Origin: Acidocella aromatica | Lineage (GTDB): Bacteria > Pseudomonadota > Alphaproteobacteria > Acetobacterales > Acetobacteraceae | DNA length: 64,000 bases | Assembly: GCF_014201825.1 (NCBI RefSeq) | Contig: NZ_JACHFJ010000009.1 | Span: 60,337 to 124,336 of the forward strand | Direction of reading: 5' to 3' | Shown: piece by piece, positions 18,149-27,331 of the stretch | Position numbering within the stretch: the first letter of the stretch is position 1 | How the letters are laid out: each line of letters starts with the position of its first letter | Translations under genes and position numbers: made by a program | Notes under the pieces: generated by a model | What the model was told of the DNA's origin: nothing | Database searches by the model: none | The model's input: the letters and a program-made list of their open reading frames with translations, nothing else

Positions 18149-18200
18149 TGGGGGCCTAATTTGGGGGCCTTATCAGGCCCCACGTAATACGAGGCCCCCA
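18149..18200 (+). repeat. Left arm-type repeats (integrase binding candidates)
   Basis: TGGGGGCCTAAT (18149-18160) and TGGGGGCCTTAT (18162-18173) are tandem, 13 bases apart, followed by two inverted copies ending GGCCCC. The last one overlaps the integrase ribosome-binding region. The same motif is tandem near the right end at 31902-31926. Confidence 0.7.
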
Positions 18201-18201
18201 G

Positions 18202-19422
18202 ATGGCGCTGACCGACACAGCCATCCGCAATTCTAAGCCCAAGGATAAGCCCTACAAGGTGGCTGATTCACAGGGGCTATATCTCCTCGTCAATCCGAAG
18301 GGGAGCAAGCTATGGCGCATCAAATACCGCATAAACGGGGTGGAGCGTAAGCTTGCTTTGGGGGCCTACCCCGAGATCACGCTTGCCGAGGCAAGGACGG
18401 CGCGGGATGTAGCCCGCAAGCATCTGGCCCATGCAGTCGATCCCAACGTCGCCAAACGGCAGGCTCGAATCGAGGCGAGCATTCGTGCCGGCAATAGCTT
18501 CGCGACCGTGGCTGACGAGCTGATCGAGAAAAAAGGCCGAGAGGGGAGAGCGGCTGCGACGCTGGAAAAGCAGCGCTGGCTGTTAAAATTGTTGGGGTCT
18601 GATTTGGGCAAGCGGCCGGTTGCCGACATCACTCCCCAAGAATTGCTCCACGAACTTAAAAAGCACGAACGGCGGGGCCGACTGGAGACCGCAAAGCAGC
18701 TCCGCTCCTTTGCGGGCCAGGTATTTCGCTATGCGGCAGCGACGGCACGCGCCGAGCGAGACCCCGCCCAACTCTTGCAGGGGGCGCTGACTTCGCCAAC
18801 GGTCAAGCACTTCGCCGCAATCACCGACCCGGTTGAGTTTGGCGCCCTGCTGCGGGTGATAGACGATTATCAGGGTGATCCGTCCGTTATGTATGCCTTG
18901 AAGCTCACGCCGCACGTATTCCAGCGGCCTGGTGAGATACGCGAGATGGAGTGGGCGGAGGTTGACTTCGAAAAGGCCGTCTGGATGATACCGACGACCA
19001 GGATGAAGATGCGCGAGCCCCACACGGTTCCGCTGTCCAGGCAGGCCGTCGTTATCCTCTGTGAAATGCGCAGCTTGTCAGGATCAGGGCGCTACGTGTT
19101 CCCATCCGTACGCACAAGGGCGCGGCCAATCAGCGATAATACGGTCAATGCGGCTTTGCGGCGCATGGGATACTCCAAGGACCAGATGACCGCCCATGGA
19201 TTCCGCACGTCAGCGTCATCGCTGCTCAACGAGTCAGGAAAATGGAACCCAGACGCTATCGAGCGCGCGCTGGCCCACATGGTGCCGGGGATTATCCGGC
19301 GGATTTATAACCAGTCTGCCTATTGGGCCGAGCGCGTCGAAATGGCTCAGTGGTGGAGCGACTATCTCGATGACTTACGGCGCGGAGGAAATAAGACACG
19401 CGATGGCGGAGATTGCCAATGA
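18202..19422 (+). CDS. int: P4-type tyrosine integrase
   Basis: A 406-residue site-specific recombinase. The N-terminal DUF4102 arm-binding domain has VADSQGLYLLVNPKGSKLW and KLALGAYPEITLAEAR; a core-binding SAM-like domain follows, then the catalytic domain with Arg242 (QRPGEIR), Lys near 269, HGFR at 332-335, His359, and the tyrosine in the YNQSAYWAER region (Tyr369 or Tyr374). It starts 166 bases after the tRNA in the same direction, the usual layout for tRNA-targeting islands. Arm-type repeats in the leader suggest self-repression. The final bases overlap the next gene (ATGA). Confidence 0.95.
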   Translation: MALTDTAIRNSKPKDKPYKVADSQGLYLLVNPKGSKLWRIKYRINGVERKLALGAYPEITLAEARTARDVARKHLAHAVDPNVAKRQARIEASIRAGNSFATVADELIEKKGREGRAAATLEKQRWLLKLLGSDLGKRPVADITPQELLHELKKHERRGRLETAKQLRSFAGQVFRYAAATARAERDPAQLLQGALTSPTVKHFAAITDPVEFGALLRVIDDYQGDPSVMYALKLTPHVFQRPGEIREMEWAEVDFEKAVWMIPTTRMKMREPHTVPLSRQAVVILCEMRSLSGSGRYVFPSVRTRARPISDNTVNAALRRMGYSKDQMTAHGFRTSASSLLNESGKWNPDAIERALAHMVPGIIRRIYNQSAYWAERVEMAQWWSDYLDDLRRGGNKTRDGGDCQ

Positions 19423-20303
19423 ACCAAAATGGTCATGACGACGACCGCTCCATTCGCCGGATCGCCTTAAGAATTCTAAACGAAGACGAGGATGAGGCGC
19501 GAGAAGAGCTCAACAACATCATTTATAGCGTTGAGGACTCAGTTCAGCTGAGAACAGCCGTTTATAGTTGGTCGTTTCCGGTCTTTATAATCTTCCCGGC
19601 TTTGTTTTGGGTCCTGGCCATCTCAAGCTGGACGCTTTTGCGCACGCTTGGAAATATTTTCTTTCTAATGTCTGCCCTATGCGCTTTGCTGCCCCTCTAT
19701 GCCGTATTGAGCTGGTATCGCTTCCAATACGGAGGCGGCAGGCTTCGGGGGCCGCGAGAGGCCATTTATATCAACGCCAGCGACGAATCGCGGGAGAAGC
19801 TGGAAAAGCTCTTTGCCTTCATGCAGCGAGACAGCGCCCCAAAGGCTTATTACCGGACCAAGAAGGGCCTCCCGCGTTATCTAGATCATAATTATACTTA
19901 TGGCTCTCTTCGGGTCCTCCTTCTTTCAGCTTCTCCCTCAGTCAGGGCGCTTTACCTGCCCCCAAGCCGCCGCCGCCTTGCTGAGGCGATCAAAATTGAT
20001 GCGGAGCCAGATGAGGTTATCAAGGCCCTGAATATCAAACCAACGCGCAGAGCTGGGCCAGGCACCAAAGCCAAATACCCCTATGTTGACGCAGCGCTTT
20101 GGCTCATCGACGAACCCCGCCTCAAAGAATTGGACCTGACAAACCGCGATGCGGCGATCGAGACGATCACCAAGTGGCTCTCGGAGTGGTTTAATTTGCA
20201 TGCCGATGCTTCGGGTAACGTGCCCCGAGGCGATCTTTTGAAGCCTTCCGCCGAAAAAATTTACGAGAGACAGAAAAAAATCACATCACCAAAGGCAGGC
20301 TGA
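19419..20303 (+). CDS. Hypothetical two-helix membrane protein coupled to integrase
   Basis: I do not recognise this 294-residue protein. It has an acidic N-terminus (EDEDEAREELNN), two adjacent transmembrane helices (about residues 52-98: SFPVFIIFPALFWVLAIS, then IFFLMSALCALLPLYAVL), and a basic cytosolic C-terminal domain of about 190 residues with a DAALWLIDE segment. The ATG overlaps the integrase stop and is preceded by GGCGGAG; a TTG six bases earlier is a less likely start. Being co-translated with the integrase suggests a role in element maintenance, exclusion or defence, but nothing in the sequence proves that. A terminator follows. Confidence 0.8.
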   Translation: MNQNGHDDDRSIRRIALRILNEDEDEAREELNNIIYSVEDSVQLRTAVYSWSFPVFIIFPALFWVLAISSWTLLRTLGNIFFLMSALCALLPLYAVLSWYRFQYGGGRLRGPREAIYINASDESREKLEKLFAFMQRDSAPKAYYRTKKGLPRYLDHNYTYGSLRVLLLSASPSVRALYLPPSRRRLAEAIKIDAEPDEVIKALNIKPTRRAGPGTKAKYPYVDAALWLIDEPRLKELDLTNRDAAIETITKWLSEWFNLHADASGNVPRGDLLKPSAEKIYERQKKITSPKAG

Positions 20304-20309
20304 CCACCC

Positions 20310-20356
20310 CTGCCCCTCGAAAATGCCTCATTATCTTTCTCGAAGGGCAGCTTTTT
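20310..20356 (+). terminator. Terminator after the int-membrane protein operon
   Basis: CTGCCCCTCGA (20310-20320) pairs with TCGAAGGGCAG (20340-20350) with one mismatch, followed by CTTTTT. It begins 7 bases after the stop codon. Confidence 0.65.
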
Positions 20357-20485
20357 CATTCCTGAGCCAGGCGTCATGTTTTTCGTTTGGCGGATTTCTG
20401 CGGATTTTTGTTTGTTGGGCGACGCGCCAGCAATCATGTGCAATTTGAAGAGCCTCCCCACGATCACCTGGAGGCACAACTGTAC

Positions 20486-20659
20486 ATGGAACCTGTCGCA
20501 ATATCAGTTAACAGCGCCGCCAAGGCGCTTGGCATCGGACGTTCGTCAATTTACGCCCTGATCAAAGGCGGCCAGCTTGAAGCCATCAAGATTGGCCGAC
20601 GCACCTTGCTGACCACGGCATCGATCAAACGCTTGGTGCAGGCCGCGCCGATGCATTGA
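20486..20659 (+). CDS. Excisionase-like helix-turn-helix protein
   Basis: A 57-residue MerR-like/excisionase-family HTH protein: SVNSAAKALGIGRSSIYALI, then LEAIKIGRRTLLT, the winged pattern of phage and island Xis proteins. The ATG at 20486 has GGAGG upstream; the longer frame is not needed. It probably controls integrase direction or element gene expression. A long GC-rich inverted repeat begins at its stop codon. Confidence 0.82.
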   Translation: MEPVAISVNSAAKALGIGRSSIYALIKGGQLEAIKIGRRTLLTTASIKRLVQAAPMH

Positions 20660-20715
20660 ACCGCAGGCGCGCGGCCCCGGCCTCTTGAAGGGGCGGGCCG
20701 CCGCGCCTGCGGTTC
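20658..20715. repeat. Large GC-rich inverted repeat; terminator or oriT candidate
   Basis: GAACCGCAGGCGCG (20658-20671) is perfectly mirrored by CGCGCCTGCGGTTC (20702-20715), and the arms extend with GGCC-rich imperfect pairing. It follows the HTH gene and precedes the trwA-like gene. It could end the HTH transcript (no T-run) or be part of oriT, which in R388-type systems lies upstream of trwA. The rest of 20716-21140 shows no clear gene apart from the weak ORF at 20885. Confidence 0.6.
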
Positions 20716-20884
20716 CCCATCCTTGACCCACTTCACCAATCGCTTTGCGCGAAAGGATACCCCATGCCTTTTTTCCGAGATGCCGCTAGCATCATGGATG
20801 GCTGGCGGTGCGCGTGCCAACTGACAGGACCGTACCTCAGTCACTTCCCGCCACTTCCAGCCACATTTGATACTCGGCACCGAC

Positions 20885-21187
20885 ATGCCGGAGCCCGCCC
20901 ACCCCACAGACAATGCCACGCCATCACGACCATGCCAGCCGCACGATTGGCGGGGCTTTTTGGCCTCGATGCTTCGCATCGGGCCAAGGAGAATAGAACA
21001 CACCTCACGCACTGGCCTGCGGCTGATTTCCCTGACGTTTTGCGAGTGCGATCCGGGTGCGCTGTGCGGGCTGATTGCAGATGTCGCGCCATTCCTGGGC
21101 AAACCGCGAATACGCGCCGGATGCGGGGAGCGGACGAGCCATGAGGCATGTTCAGCACAGCGTCCGCCTTCCCCTGGCGCTGGATAA
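20885..21187 (+). CDS. Possible small ORF upstream of the trwA-like gene
   Basis: A 100-codon open frame with a plausible central part (HDWRGFLASMLRIGPRR, then GLRLISLTFCECDPGALCG) ending 47 bases inside the trwA-like gene. There is no Shine-Dalgarno sequence and no recognisable domain. The stretch may instead be the non-coding oriT region. Low confidence. Confidence 0.3.
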   Translation: MPEPAHPTDNATPSRPCQPHDWRGFLASMLRIGPRRIEHTSRTGLRLISLTFCECDPGALCGLIADVAPFLGKPRIRAGCGERTSHEACSAQRPPSPGAG

Positions 21188-21503
21188 GGCGCTGCGACAG
21201 GTCGCCCAGAGCCGCCAAGTCACTGCCTATGCCCTGCTCCAGCAGTGTGTACGGGCGGGGATTGCCTCGCTCTCCGGCGAGCAGGCCGCGCCGCAATGCG
21301 CCGTCGAGCTTACCCAGGAGGTTGGCGCGATCAGTGCCCGGCTCGCCCATGTCGAGCGGTTGGCCGAGCGCAGCCTTTATGTCGCGTGCGCCGCGTACGC
21401 CTACGCCCGCGCCGCCGCCGGTCCCCGCGCCGACGAAACCAAACTCATCGCTGACATCAACGCCGCCTTCGCGCGGCAGCTTACCCTTGCAGGAGATCCG
21501 TAA
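21141..21503 (+). CDS. TrwA-like relaxosome accessory protein (ribbon-helix-helix)
   Basis: A 120-residue protein with an N-terminal ribbon-helix-helix pattern: strand VQHSVRLP, helix LALDKALRQVAQS, turn and helix TAYALLQQCVRAGI. The C-terminal part is alanine-rich and helical. Size, fold and position directly before a TrwB-like coupling protein and a TrwC-like relaxase match TrwA of plasmid R388, which binds oriT and stimulates the coupling ATPase. GGGGAG precedes the ATG at 21141; the stop overlaps the next start (TAATG). Confidence 0.72.
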   Translation: MRHVQHSVRLPLALDKALRQVAQSRQVTAYALLQQCVRAGIASLSGEQAAPQCAVELTQEVGAISARLAHVERLAERSLYVACAAYAYARAAAGPRADETKLIADINAAFARQLTLAGDP

Positions 21504-23350
21504 TGTCCAACACGAATAACCGCCGTGCCCATGCGCAAGCCCTGCGCGCCCGCGCGCGTGCCGATGGCCATGCCCAATTTCGCTTCGCCGCCGGGGCACT
21601 CCTCACCAGCGCCCTGGCGGGGGCGCTGGCCGTTGGCGGGGTCACCACCAGTGCCGAGCAGGCGCAGGGGGCAGGCAAATATGCAGTCGCCGATCTGATC
21701 AGCTCTCTTTTGGCTACTGTGCCCGCCGACCCGCCGCTGACGATCACCTGGCAGGGACAAGCCGATCGGACTGGCGTGAAGGAATGGGCAACCTTCCAGC
21801 CTTTGCGAGACGAAGCGGTCAGCTTTGCCGAATCTCTTGGTCTGGGCGGAGTTCTGGGGTTGGGATTGGGGACAGCCGGTTTGTGGCTGACCGCAGACCG
21901 CCGCCGCCGCAAGCAGGAGGAATTGCTGGCCGACCGGGTCATCGCGGGCACCCGCGTTGTCAGCGAAGCGGACCTCGCGCGCATGACCGCCACAGAGAGC
22001 AGCCGGCATGCCCTGCGGCTTGGCAGTGTTGCCATCCCCTATGGTTTGGAAACACGCCACATCGCCATGCCGGGTACAACCGGCGCCGGAAAGACCACAG
22101 CCCTGCGCCAGCTTCTGGACATAATCGAGGAGCGAGGAGACGCCGCGCTGGTTTACGACACATCGGGTGAGTTCATCGCCCATTATTATGACCCGGAACG
22201 TGGCGACGTGATCCTGAACCCGTTCGACAAGCGCGGGGTGTTTTGGGACCTCTTCGCGGAGTTGAAACATCCCGCAGACGCTGCCCGGCTTGCCCGCTAC
22301 CTCATGAACGAAACCGGGGACCGTGACAAAGACGTATGGTTGGAGGCCGCGCGCAATCTCGTGGCCAACATTCTGCGCACGCTCTGGCAGGAGGGGCGGT
22401 GCACGCTTCAGGCCTTGTTGGACGCCCTGCAATCCATGCCGCGCGAAGAATTGGAGCGCTGGCTGGCCCATACCTCCTCGGCGCGCGCTTTCGAGAAGGA
22501 TGCTGAGCGCGCCACGGCCAGTGTGCTGTTCATGCTCGCCAAGGCCGTCAACATGCTGATGTTCCTGCGCATCGCGCCACGGGAAGGGGAGACCAGCTTC
22601 TCCTTTGCCCGCTTCTTCGCGGAGATCGACCAGCACGAGGGCAGAAAACCCTGGATATTTGTGCCGAGGAAGGAGGATTACTTCGAGGCAGTGAAACCCT
22701 TGATGGCGTTGTGGCTGGAATGCGCGGCTTCCGCCGTCCTGGGGCTTGCCCCTTCTTCCGCCCGGCGCTTGTCATTTGTTCTGGACGAGGTGGCGGACCT
22801 GCCGCGTGTCGATAATCTGGCCCGGCTATTGCCGGAGGGGCGGAAGTTTGGGGCAAGCGTCATCCTCACCTTCCAGGCCATAGGCCAGATGTGGGAGCGC
22901 TATTGCCGTGAGGGGGCGGAGGCCTTGCTGGGCTGCTGCAACACCAAGCTATTCCTGCAACTGGTTGACCAGGCCAGCCGGGAATGGGCGTCTGAGACCA
23001 TCGGCAGCGTCGAGGTGGAAATCTCAACCATGTCCGATGCAATCGACCCCAAGACCGGCAAGCCACAGCGGACATTAAGCGCCACGCGCCAGGTGCGAGC
23101 CGCCGTGTTGGAGAGCGAGCTGCGTCTGCCTAAGCACACCGCCTATCTGTTGCTGCCCGATGGTTTCCCGGTGGCGAAGATCAAGCTGACCGATGACCAT
23201 ATCCACGCCCGGGGTTCGGCCCGCCATCCTCGTTTTATACCGGCGGATGTCTCGGGAACACTCTGGGGTTCCACGCAGCCCAAGCGCGGGATGGGCAATG
23301 CTGCTTCCGAGGCAGTGTCCGACACCCAGGCCGGGCCGGGGCCGGTGTAA
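21503..23350 (+). CDS. TrwB/TraD-type conjugative coupling protein
   Basis: A 615-residue hexameric-ATPase-family coupling protein that would deliver the relaxase-DNA complex to a type IV secretion channel. Two N-terminal hydrophobic segments (about residues 27-48 and 111-130) anchor it in the membrane. The DNA-binding ATPase domain has Walker A GTTGAGKTT at 191-199, VYDTSGEFIAHYYDPERGDV, Walker B LSFVLDEVADLP and the ILTFQAIGQM motif. AGGAG precedes the ATG. Its stop TAA shares a base with the relaxase ATG. No other secretion genes are present. Confidence 0.92.
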   Translation: MSNTNNRRAHAQALRARARADGHAQFRFAAGALLTSALAGALAVGGVTTSAEQAQGAGKYAVADLISSLLATVPADPPLTITWQGQADRTGVKEWATFQPLRDEAVSFAESLGLGGVLGLGLGTAGLWLTADRRRRKQEELLADRVIAGTRVVSEADLARMTATESSRHALRLGSVAIPYGLETRHIAMPGTTGAGKTTALRQLLDIIEERGDAALVYDTSGEFIAHYYDPERGDVILNPFDKRGVFWDLFAELKHPADAARLARYLMNETGDRDKDVWLEAARNLVANILRTLWQEGRCTLQALLDALQSMPREELERWLAHTSSARAFEKDAERATASVLFMLAKAVNMLMFLRIAPREGETSFSFARFFAEIDQHEGRKPWIFVPRKEDYFEAVKPLMALWLECAASAVLGLAPSSARRLSFVLDEVADLPRVDNLARLLPEGRKFGASVILTFQAIGQMWERYCREGAEALLGCCNTKLFLQLVDQASREWASETIGSVEVEISTMSDAIDPKTGKPQRTLSATRQVRAAVLESELRLPKHTAYLLLPDGFPVAKIKLTDDHIHARGSARHPRFIPADVSGTLWGSTQPKRGMGNAASEAVSDTQAGPGPV

Positions 23351-26145
23351 TGGTTGCCACCATATCGGCGCTGACCAGCGCCGCCCAGGCGGCAAGCTAT
23401 TACGAAGCTGACGACTACTATGCCGAGGGGGGCCTTGCCCCCTCGGAATGGTTTGGACAGGGCGCGCGGGCGCTGAGGCTGGCCGGGGCTGTTGACCGTG
23501 AGCGGTTTGCCCAGTTGCTGATAGGGCATGTCTCGGACCAGGAATTGGGTACGATGCGCGATGGTGAGTGGGAACACCGGCCTGGCTGGGACATGACGTT
23601 CAGCGCGCCCAAATCCGTGTCGATCATGGCCGAGGTGGCGGGGGATCGCCGCCTCATCGCGGCCCATGAGCGGGCGGTGCGGACGGCGCTGGAGCTGGCC
23701 GAGCAACATTTTGCCACCACCCGTATTCGGGAGGATGGCTCTGTCCGCCGGGAGGCGACCGGCAATCTGGTCATTGCCTCTTTCAGGCACGGCACCAGCC
23801 GGGCGCTGGACCCGCAGCTTCACAGTCATAACATCATCCTCAACATGACGCGGGACGAGGCGGGGCAATGGCGAAGCCTGGAGCCGCGTGCCTTCTATCA
23901 GATGCAAAAGCAGATGGGGGCGATTTACCGCCAGGAGCTGGCGAGCGAAGTGCAGCGCCTCGGCTATGCGATTGAACGCGGCAGGGACTCCACCTTCGAG
24001 ATCGCCGGTATCGGCGAAGAAACCCTGGAGGCGTTCAGCCAACGCAGCGCGGCCATTGAGGCCCGGCTTGCCGAGCGGGGCAAGAGCCGGGCAGAGGCCA
24101 GCGCCGCTGAGAAGCAAATCGCGGCGCTGGATACGCGGCTGGCCAAGGAGGCCGTTCCCCATGCCGAGCTGATTGGCGAATGGCGGGAAGCCGCCAATGC
24201 CGCCGGGTGGGATGAACAGGCCAGGCGGCGGCTGATCGCCAAGGCCGAGGCGCGGGCGGAAGTGTTTGCCCTTGGTGCTGACCAAGAATTTGCCCGCGAG
24301 CTGGCGGCTGACCGCGCTCTGGCGCAAGGCGCGGCCATGCTGGGCGAACGGCAATCCGTGTTTTCCACCACCGCACTGCATGAGGCGGCGGGGCGGTTTG
24401 GCATGGGGCGCATTGGCCATGACGACATCGCCGCCGCCATTGCCCGCGCGGAAAAGATCGGCGCGTTGGAAGCGCGCGAGTGCCTTGACCGGCGCGGCGT
24501 GGCTTTCGAGGGCTTCACCACCGCCGCCAATATTGCCAACGAGACCACGATGTTGCGGTTGGAGGAACAAGCGCGCCAGCAGGTGGAGCCGATCTTGTCT
24601 CCGGTTGCCGCCGCCCGGGCCGTTGCCGAGGCCGAGCGGCGCAGCGCCATGCGCGGCCATGAGTGGACCGACGAGCAACGGGCCGGGACGGCGCAAATTC
24701 TCGCCAGCCCTAATCGCGTCGTCGGCTTGCAGGGGGCGGCGGGCACCGCCAAGACTTCAACCGTGTTGGCGACGATTGCGCGGGAGGCGGAAGCCCGGGG
24801 TATTCAGGTTACGGCCATTGCTCCTACCGCTTCGGCGGCGCAGGTTTTGGGCGAGGCGCTGGATAGCCGCGCCGACACGCTGGCGCGGCATTTATTGGCG
24901 CCAGGTCGACCAACACCAAAGGAACGCCTTTGGATTGTTGACGAAGCCTCGCTGATCTCGACCGCCGATGCTGCCAAGCTGCTCGCCTTGGCCGAATCCC
25001 ACCGGGCGCGCGTGCTGCTGGTGGGTGACACGGCGCAGCTTGGTTCTGTCGAAGCGGGTGCCGCCTTTGCCCAGCTCCAGGGGGCAGGCATGGAAACCGC
25101 CCGTCTGACCAAAATTCTCCGCCAGACCAATGAGCAGGCCCGGGCGGCGGTGGAGGCAAGTCTGGCGGGCGATGCAAAGAAAGCTTTGGCAGCCCTGGAT
25201 GCGGGCGGCGGGCGTATCATTGAGCACGACACCCGCAAGGCCCGCTTTGCCCAGATCGCCCAGGATTACGCCAAGTTGGACACCAAAGAGAGGCGCAAGG
25301 CCTTGGTGATCGAGCCCTCCCGCGAGGGGCGTGACGAGCTGACCAAGGAAATACGCCACCGCCTAGCGGAAAATGGCGCTCTGCATGGCCCCGCCGTTGA
25401 GACCACAAGGCTGGTGCCCCGCGACCTGACGCGTGCCGAGGCCAAAGACGCGCACAGCTACGTCATCGGCGACATGATCCGCTTTGCCAAGGATTATGCC
25501 GACAAGGGTGTGTCAAAGGCGCAGGCCTACCGAGTGGTAGGCATCGACACCAAAAAGGCTGCGGTCATGTTGGCTGGCCGGGATGACAGAACGATTGACT
25601 GGCGGCTGCGGCAATGGGGCGCATCACACGCCCAGGCCTTCACTACCGAGGCGATCGAGCTGCGGGCAGGGGACCAGGTGCAGTTTACCCGCAATGACCG
25701 CGCTTTGGGCCGGATCAACGGGCAACAGGGGGAGATCATCGCCGTTGACCCTGCCACGCGGGAAGCCAAAGTTCGGGTTGCCAGGGGCAAGATCGAGACG
25801 CTGACGTTGGATAGTCCCCGTGACCAGCACATTGCCCATGCCTATGTCGCTACTGCCTTCGCCGCCCAGGGGCGCACTGCCGAGCGCACCTTTATCCACG
25901 CCGACAGCGCCGCCACGCATCTTATCGACCAGAAGAGCTTCTACGTTGCGGTTTCGCGCGCCAAGGAAACCACCGCCATCTACACCAATGACCGGGCCAA
26001 GCTGGTGGGCGCCATCGCCGAACGGATCGGCGCGAAACAAGTTGCCCTCGCCGAATGGGCAACGCCAGGGCAGTCGGTGGCATCGGCCAACCGCACCGAA
26101 AAACACGAGAAAACGGCCAAGCTTAGCAACGGCATGATGCTGTGA
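23350..26145 (+). CDS. mobF: MobF-family conjugative relaxase-helicase (TrwC/TraI type)
   Basis: A 931-residue bifunctional protein that would nick oriT and unwind the transferred strand. The N-terminal relaxase domain has the tyrosine pairs Y17/Y18 and Y23/Y24, the MTFSAPKSVSI motif, and the HUH histidines H147, H158 and H160 (QLHSHN). The C-terminal RecD2-like helicase has Walker A GAAGTAKTS at 462-470, the motif-II segment WIVDEASLIS, GDTAQLGSVEAG, and the final YVAVSRAKE motif. The length is near that of R388 TrwC (966). It is coupled to trwB by TAATG. Confidence 0.94.
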   Translation: MVATISALTSAAQAASYYEADDYYAEGGLAPSEWFGQGARALRLAGAVDRERFAQLLIGHVSDQELGTMRDGEWEHRPGWDMTFSAPKSVSIMAEVAGDRRLIAAHERAVRTALELAEQHFATTRIREDGSVRREATGNLVIASFRHGTSRALDPQLHSHNIILNMTRDEAGQWRSLEPRAFYQMQKQMGAIYRQELASEVQRLGYAIERGRDSTFEIAGIGEETLEAFSQRSAAIEARLAERGKSRAEASAAEKQIAALDTRLAKEAVPHAELIGEWREAANAAGWDEQARRRLIAKAEARAEVFALGADQEFARELAADRALAQGAAMLGERQSVFSTTALHEAAGRFGMGRIGHDDIAAAIARAEKIGALEARECLDRRGVAFEGFTTAANIANETTMLRLEEQARQQVEPILSPVAAARAVAEAERRSAMRGHEWTDEQRAGTAQILASPNRVVGLQGAAGTAKTSTVLATIAREAEARGIQVTAIAPTASAAQVLGEALDSRADTLARHLLAPGRPTPKERLWIVDEASLISTADAAKLLALAESHRARVLLVGDTAQLGSVEAGAAFAQLQGAGMETARLTKILRQTNEQARAAVEASLAGDAKKALAALDAGGGRIIEHDTRKARFAQIAQDYAKLDTKERRKALVIEPSREGRDELTKEIRHRLAENGALHGPAVETTRLVPRDLTRAEAKDAHSYVIGDMIRFAKDYADKGVSKAQAYRVVGIDTKKAAVMLAGRDDRTIDWRLRQWGASHAQAFTTEAIELRAGDQVQFTRNDRALGRINGQQGEIIAVDPATREAKVRVARGKIETLTLDSPRDQHIAHAYVATAFAAQGRTAERTFIHADSAATHLIDQKSFYVAVSRAKETTAIYTNDRAKLVGAIAERIGAKQVALAEWATPGQSVASANRTEKHEKTAKLSNGMML

Positions 26146-26356
26146 CCGGACAGGATGGAAAGAAGCTACACGCCTTGGCACGGAATCGAGGGCAGATTAA
26201 GGTCGAACTAATGACCGAGTTTGCTCTTTCGCGGGCACGCACTTCATCGAGGACTATCTCTCCGAAGGCACTCTCAAGTCGCCCGAGTATGTAGCTTTCC
26301 AACCCAAAATCTCATAGATTGAGACGGACCTAAAGACCTAGAAGAGGTATAAAAAT

Positions 26357-27331
26357 ATGCATATCGTAATGGCTTCTGATGCAAATTTTGCTCCTTGGCT
26401 TGGTGTCGCCTTGAGTTCCATTTTAAGGTTCAACAATGGGCCGGATGTAACTGTGCATATTCTATGCGATAATATTTTAAAAACAGACCTTGAAAAGCTC
26501 AGACTTCTTGCGGAAGAAAGAAATGTAGTTCTTGTCGAATATGACATATCCGGTGCACTCTCTAACGAAGGCACTTCGCTTCACACAAGGCCCGTTCCAA
26601 GCAATAGGCCTCCTCGCCTTAGGCTCCTGAGCAAGCATTTGTCTGTAGGTCATAAAGTTAGCCGGTCTGCATATTCTCGCCTCTTTATAGACAGGCTTTT
26701 GGACCCAACAATTGAGCGCGTTATTTACATCGACAGCGACGTCCTGTGCCGTGAAAGTCTTAAAGACCTTTCTAAAATCGACATTGGAGACGCAATCGTT
26801 GGTGCAGTAGCCGAGCTTCCTGAGGCAGCTAGTTTTAATGGAAATAAACTCAATTTACCTACTCCAGAACAGTACTTCAATTCGGGAATGCTTGTTATTG
26901 ATTTGCAGCGATGGAGAGAAGCTGACGTAGGAGCCAATTGCTTAGAATGGCTCTCCAAAAATCAAGAAGCCACGTTATGGTGGGATCAGGATGCTCTAAA
27001 TGCGACTTTGTTTGGGCATGTTTATTTTCTCAACAGAAAATGGAATTATATCAACTTTCAGCATGCTCCTGAAACACCTCCTGGGACTGCAATTTGGCAT
27101 GCTGCTGGACCTCACAAACCTTGGCTGGATACAGCTATTGGTCCTGCGGCAGATGAGTGGCGTCGTTTTTACCACACCACGCATTGGAAAGACACGCCTA
27201 GCATAAAAGACCCAAACAAGATCAGGCAAATCCGAAAAAATCTTATAGCGATAACGCCTTTTGGAAATAAGATATACGAACTGCTTCGTGGCAATCCGAG
27301 ATCAGCTTGGAATAAGGATAATAGCCTTTGA
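26357..27331 (+). CDS. Glycosyltransferase family 8 protein
   Basis: A 324-residue GT8 (LgtC/glycogenin-like) retaining glycosyltransferase. It starts MHIVMASDANFAPWLGV, carries the metal-binding DxD in VIYIDSDVLC, then FNSGMLVIDLQRWR and WWDQDALN, and a late WHAAGPHKPW. It would move a galactosyl or glucosyl unit to a surface glycan. The gene is clearly more AT-rich than its surroundings, with AT-ending codons, so it was acquired separately from the mobilization genes. AGAGG precedes the ATG; the stop overlaps the TTG start of the next gene. Confidence 0.9.
   Translation: MHIVMASDANFAPWLGVALSSILRFNNGPDVTVHILCDNILKTDLEKLRLLAEERNVVLVEYDISGALSNEGTSLHTRPVPSNRPPRLRLLSKHLSVGHKVSRSAYSRLFIDRLLDPTIERVIYIDSDVLCRESLKDLSKIDIGDAIVGAVAELPEAASFNGNKLNLPTPEQYFNSGMLVIDLQRWREADVGANCLEWLSKNQEATLWWDQDALNATLFGHVYFLNRKWNYINFQHAPETPPGTAIWHAAGPHKPWLDTAIGPAADEWRRFYHTTHWKDTPSIKDPNKIRQIRKNLIAITPFGNKIYELLRGNPRSAWNKDNSL

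Noticed and set aside
20841..21599. 252-codon minus-strand ORF in the element
   Set aside because: Covers the trwA-like gene antisense and has no recognisable domain.
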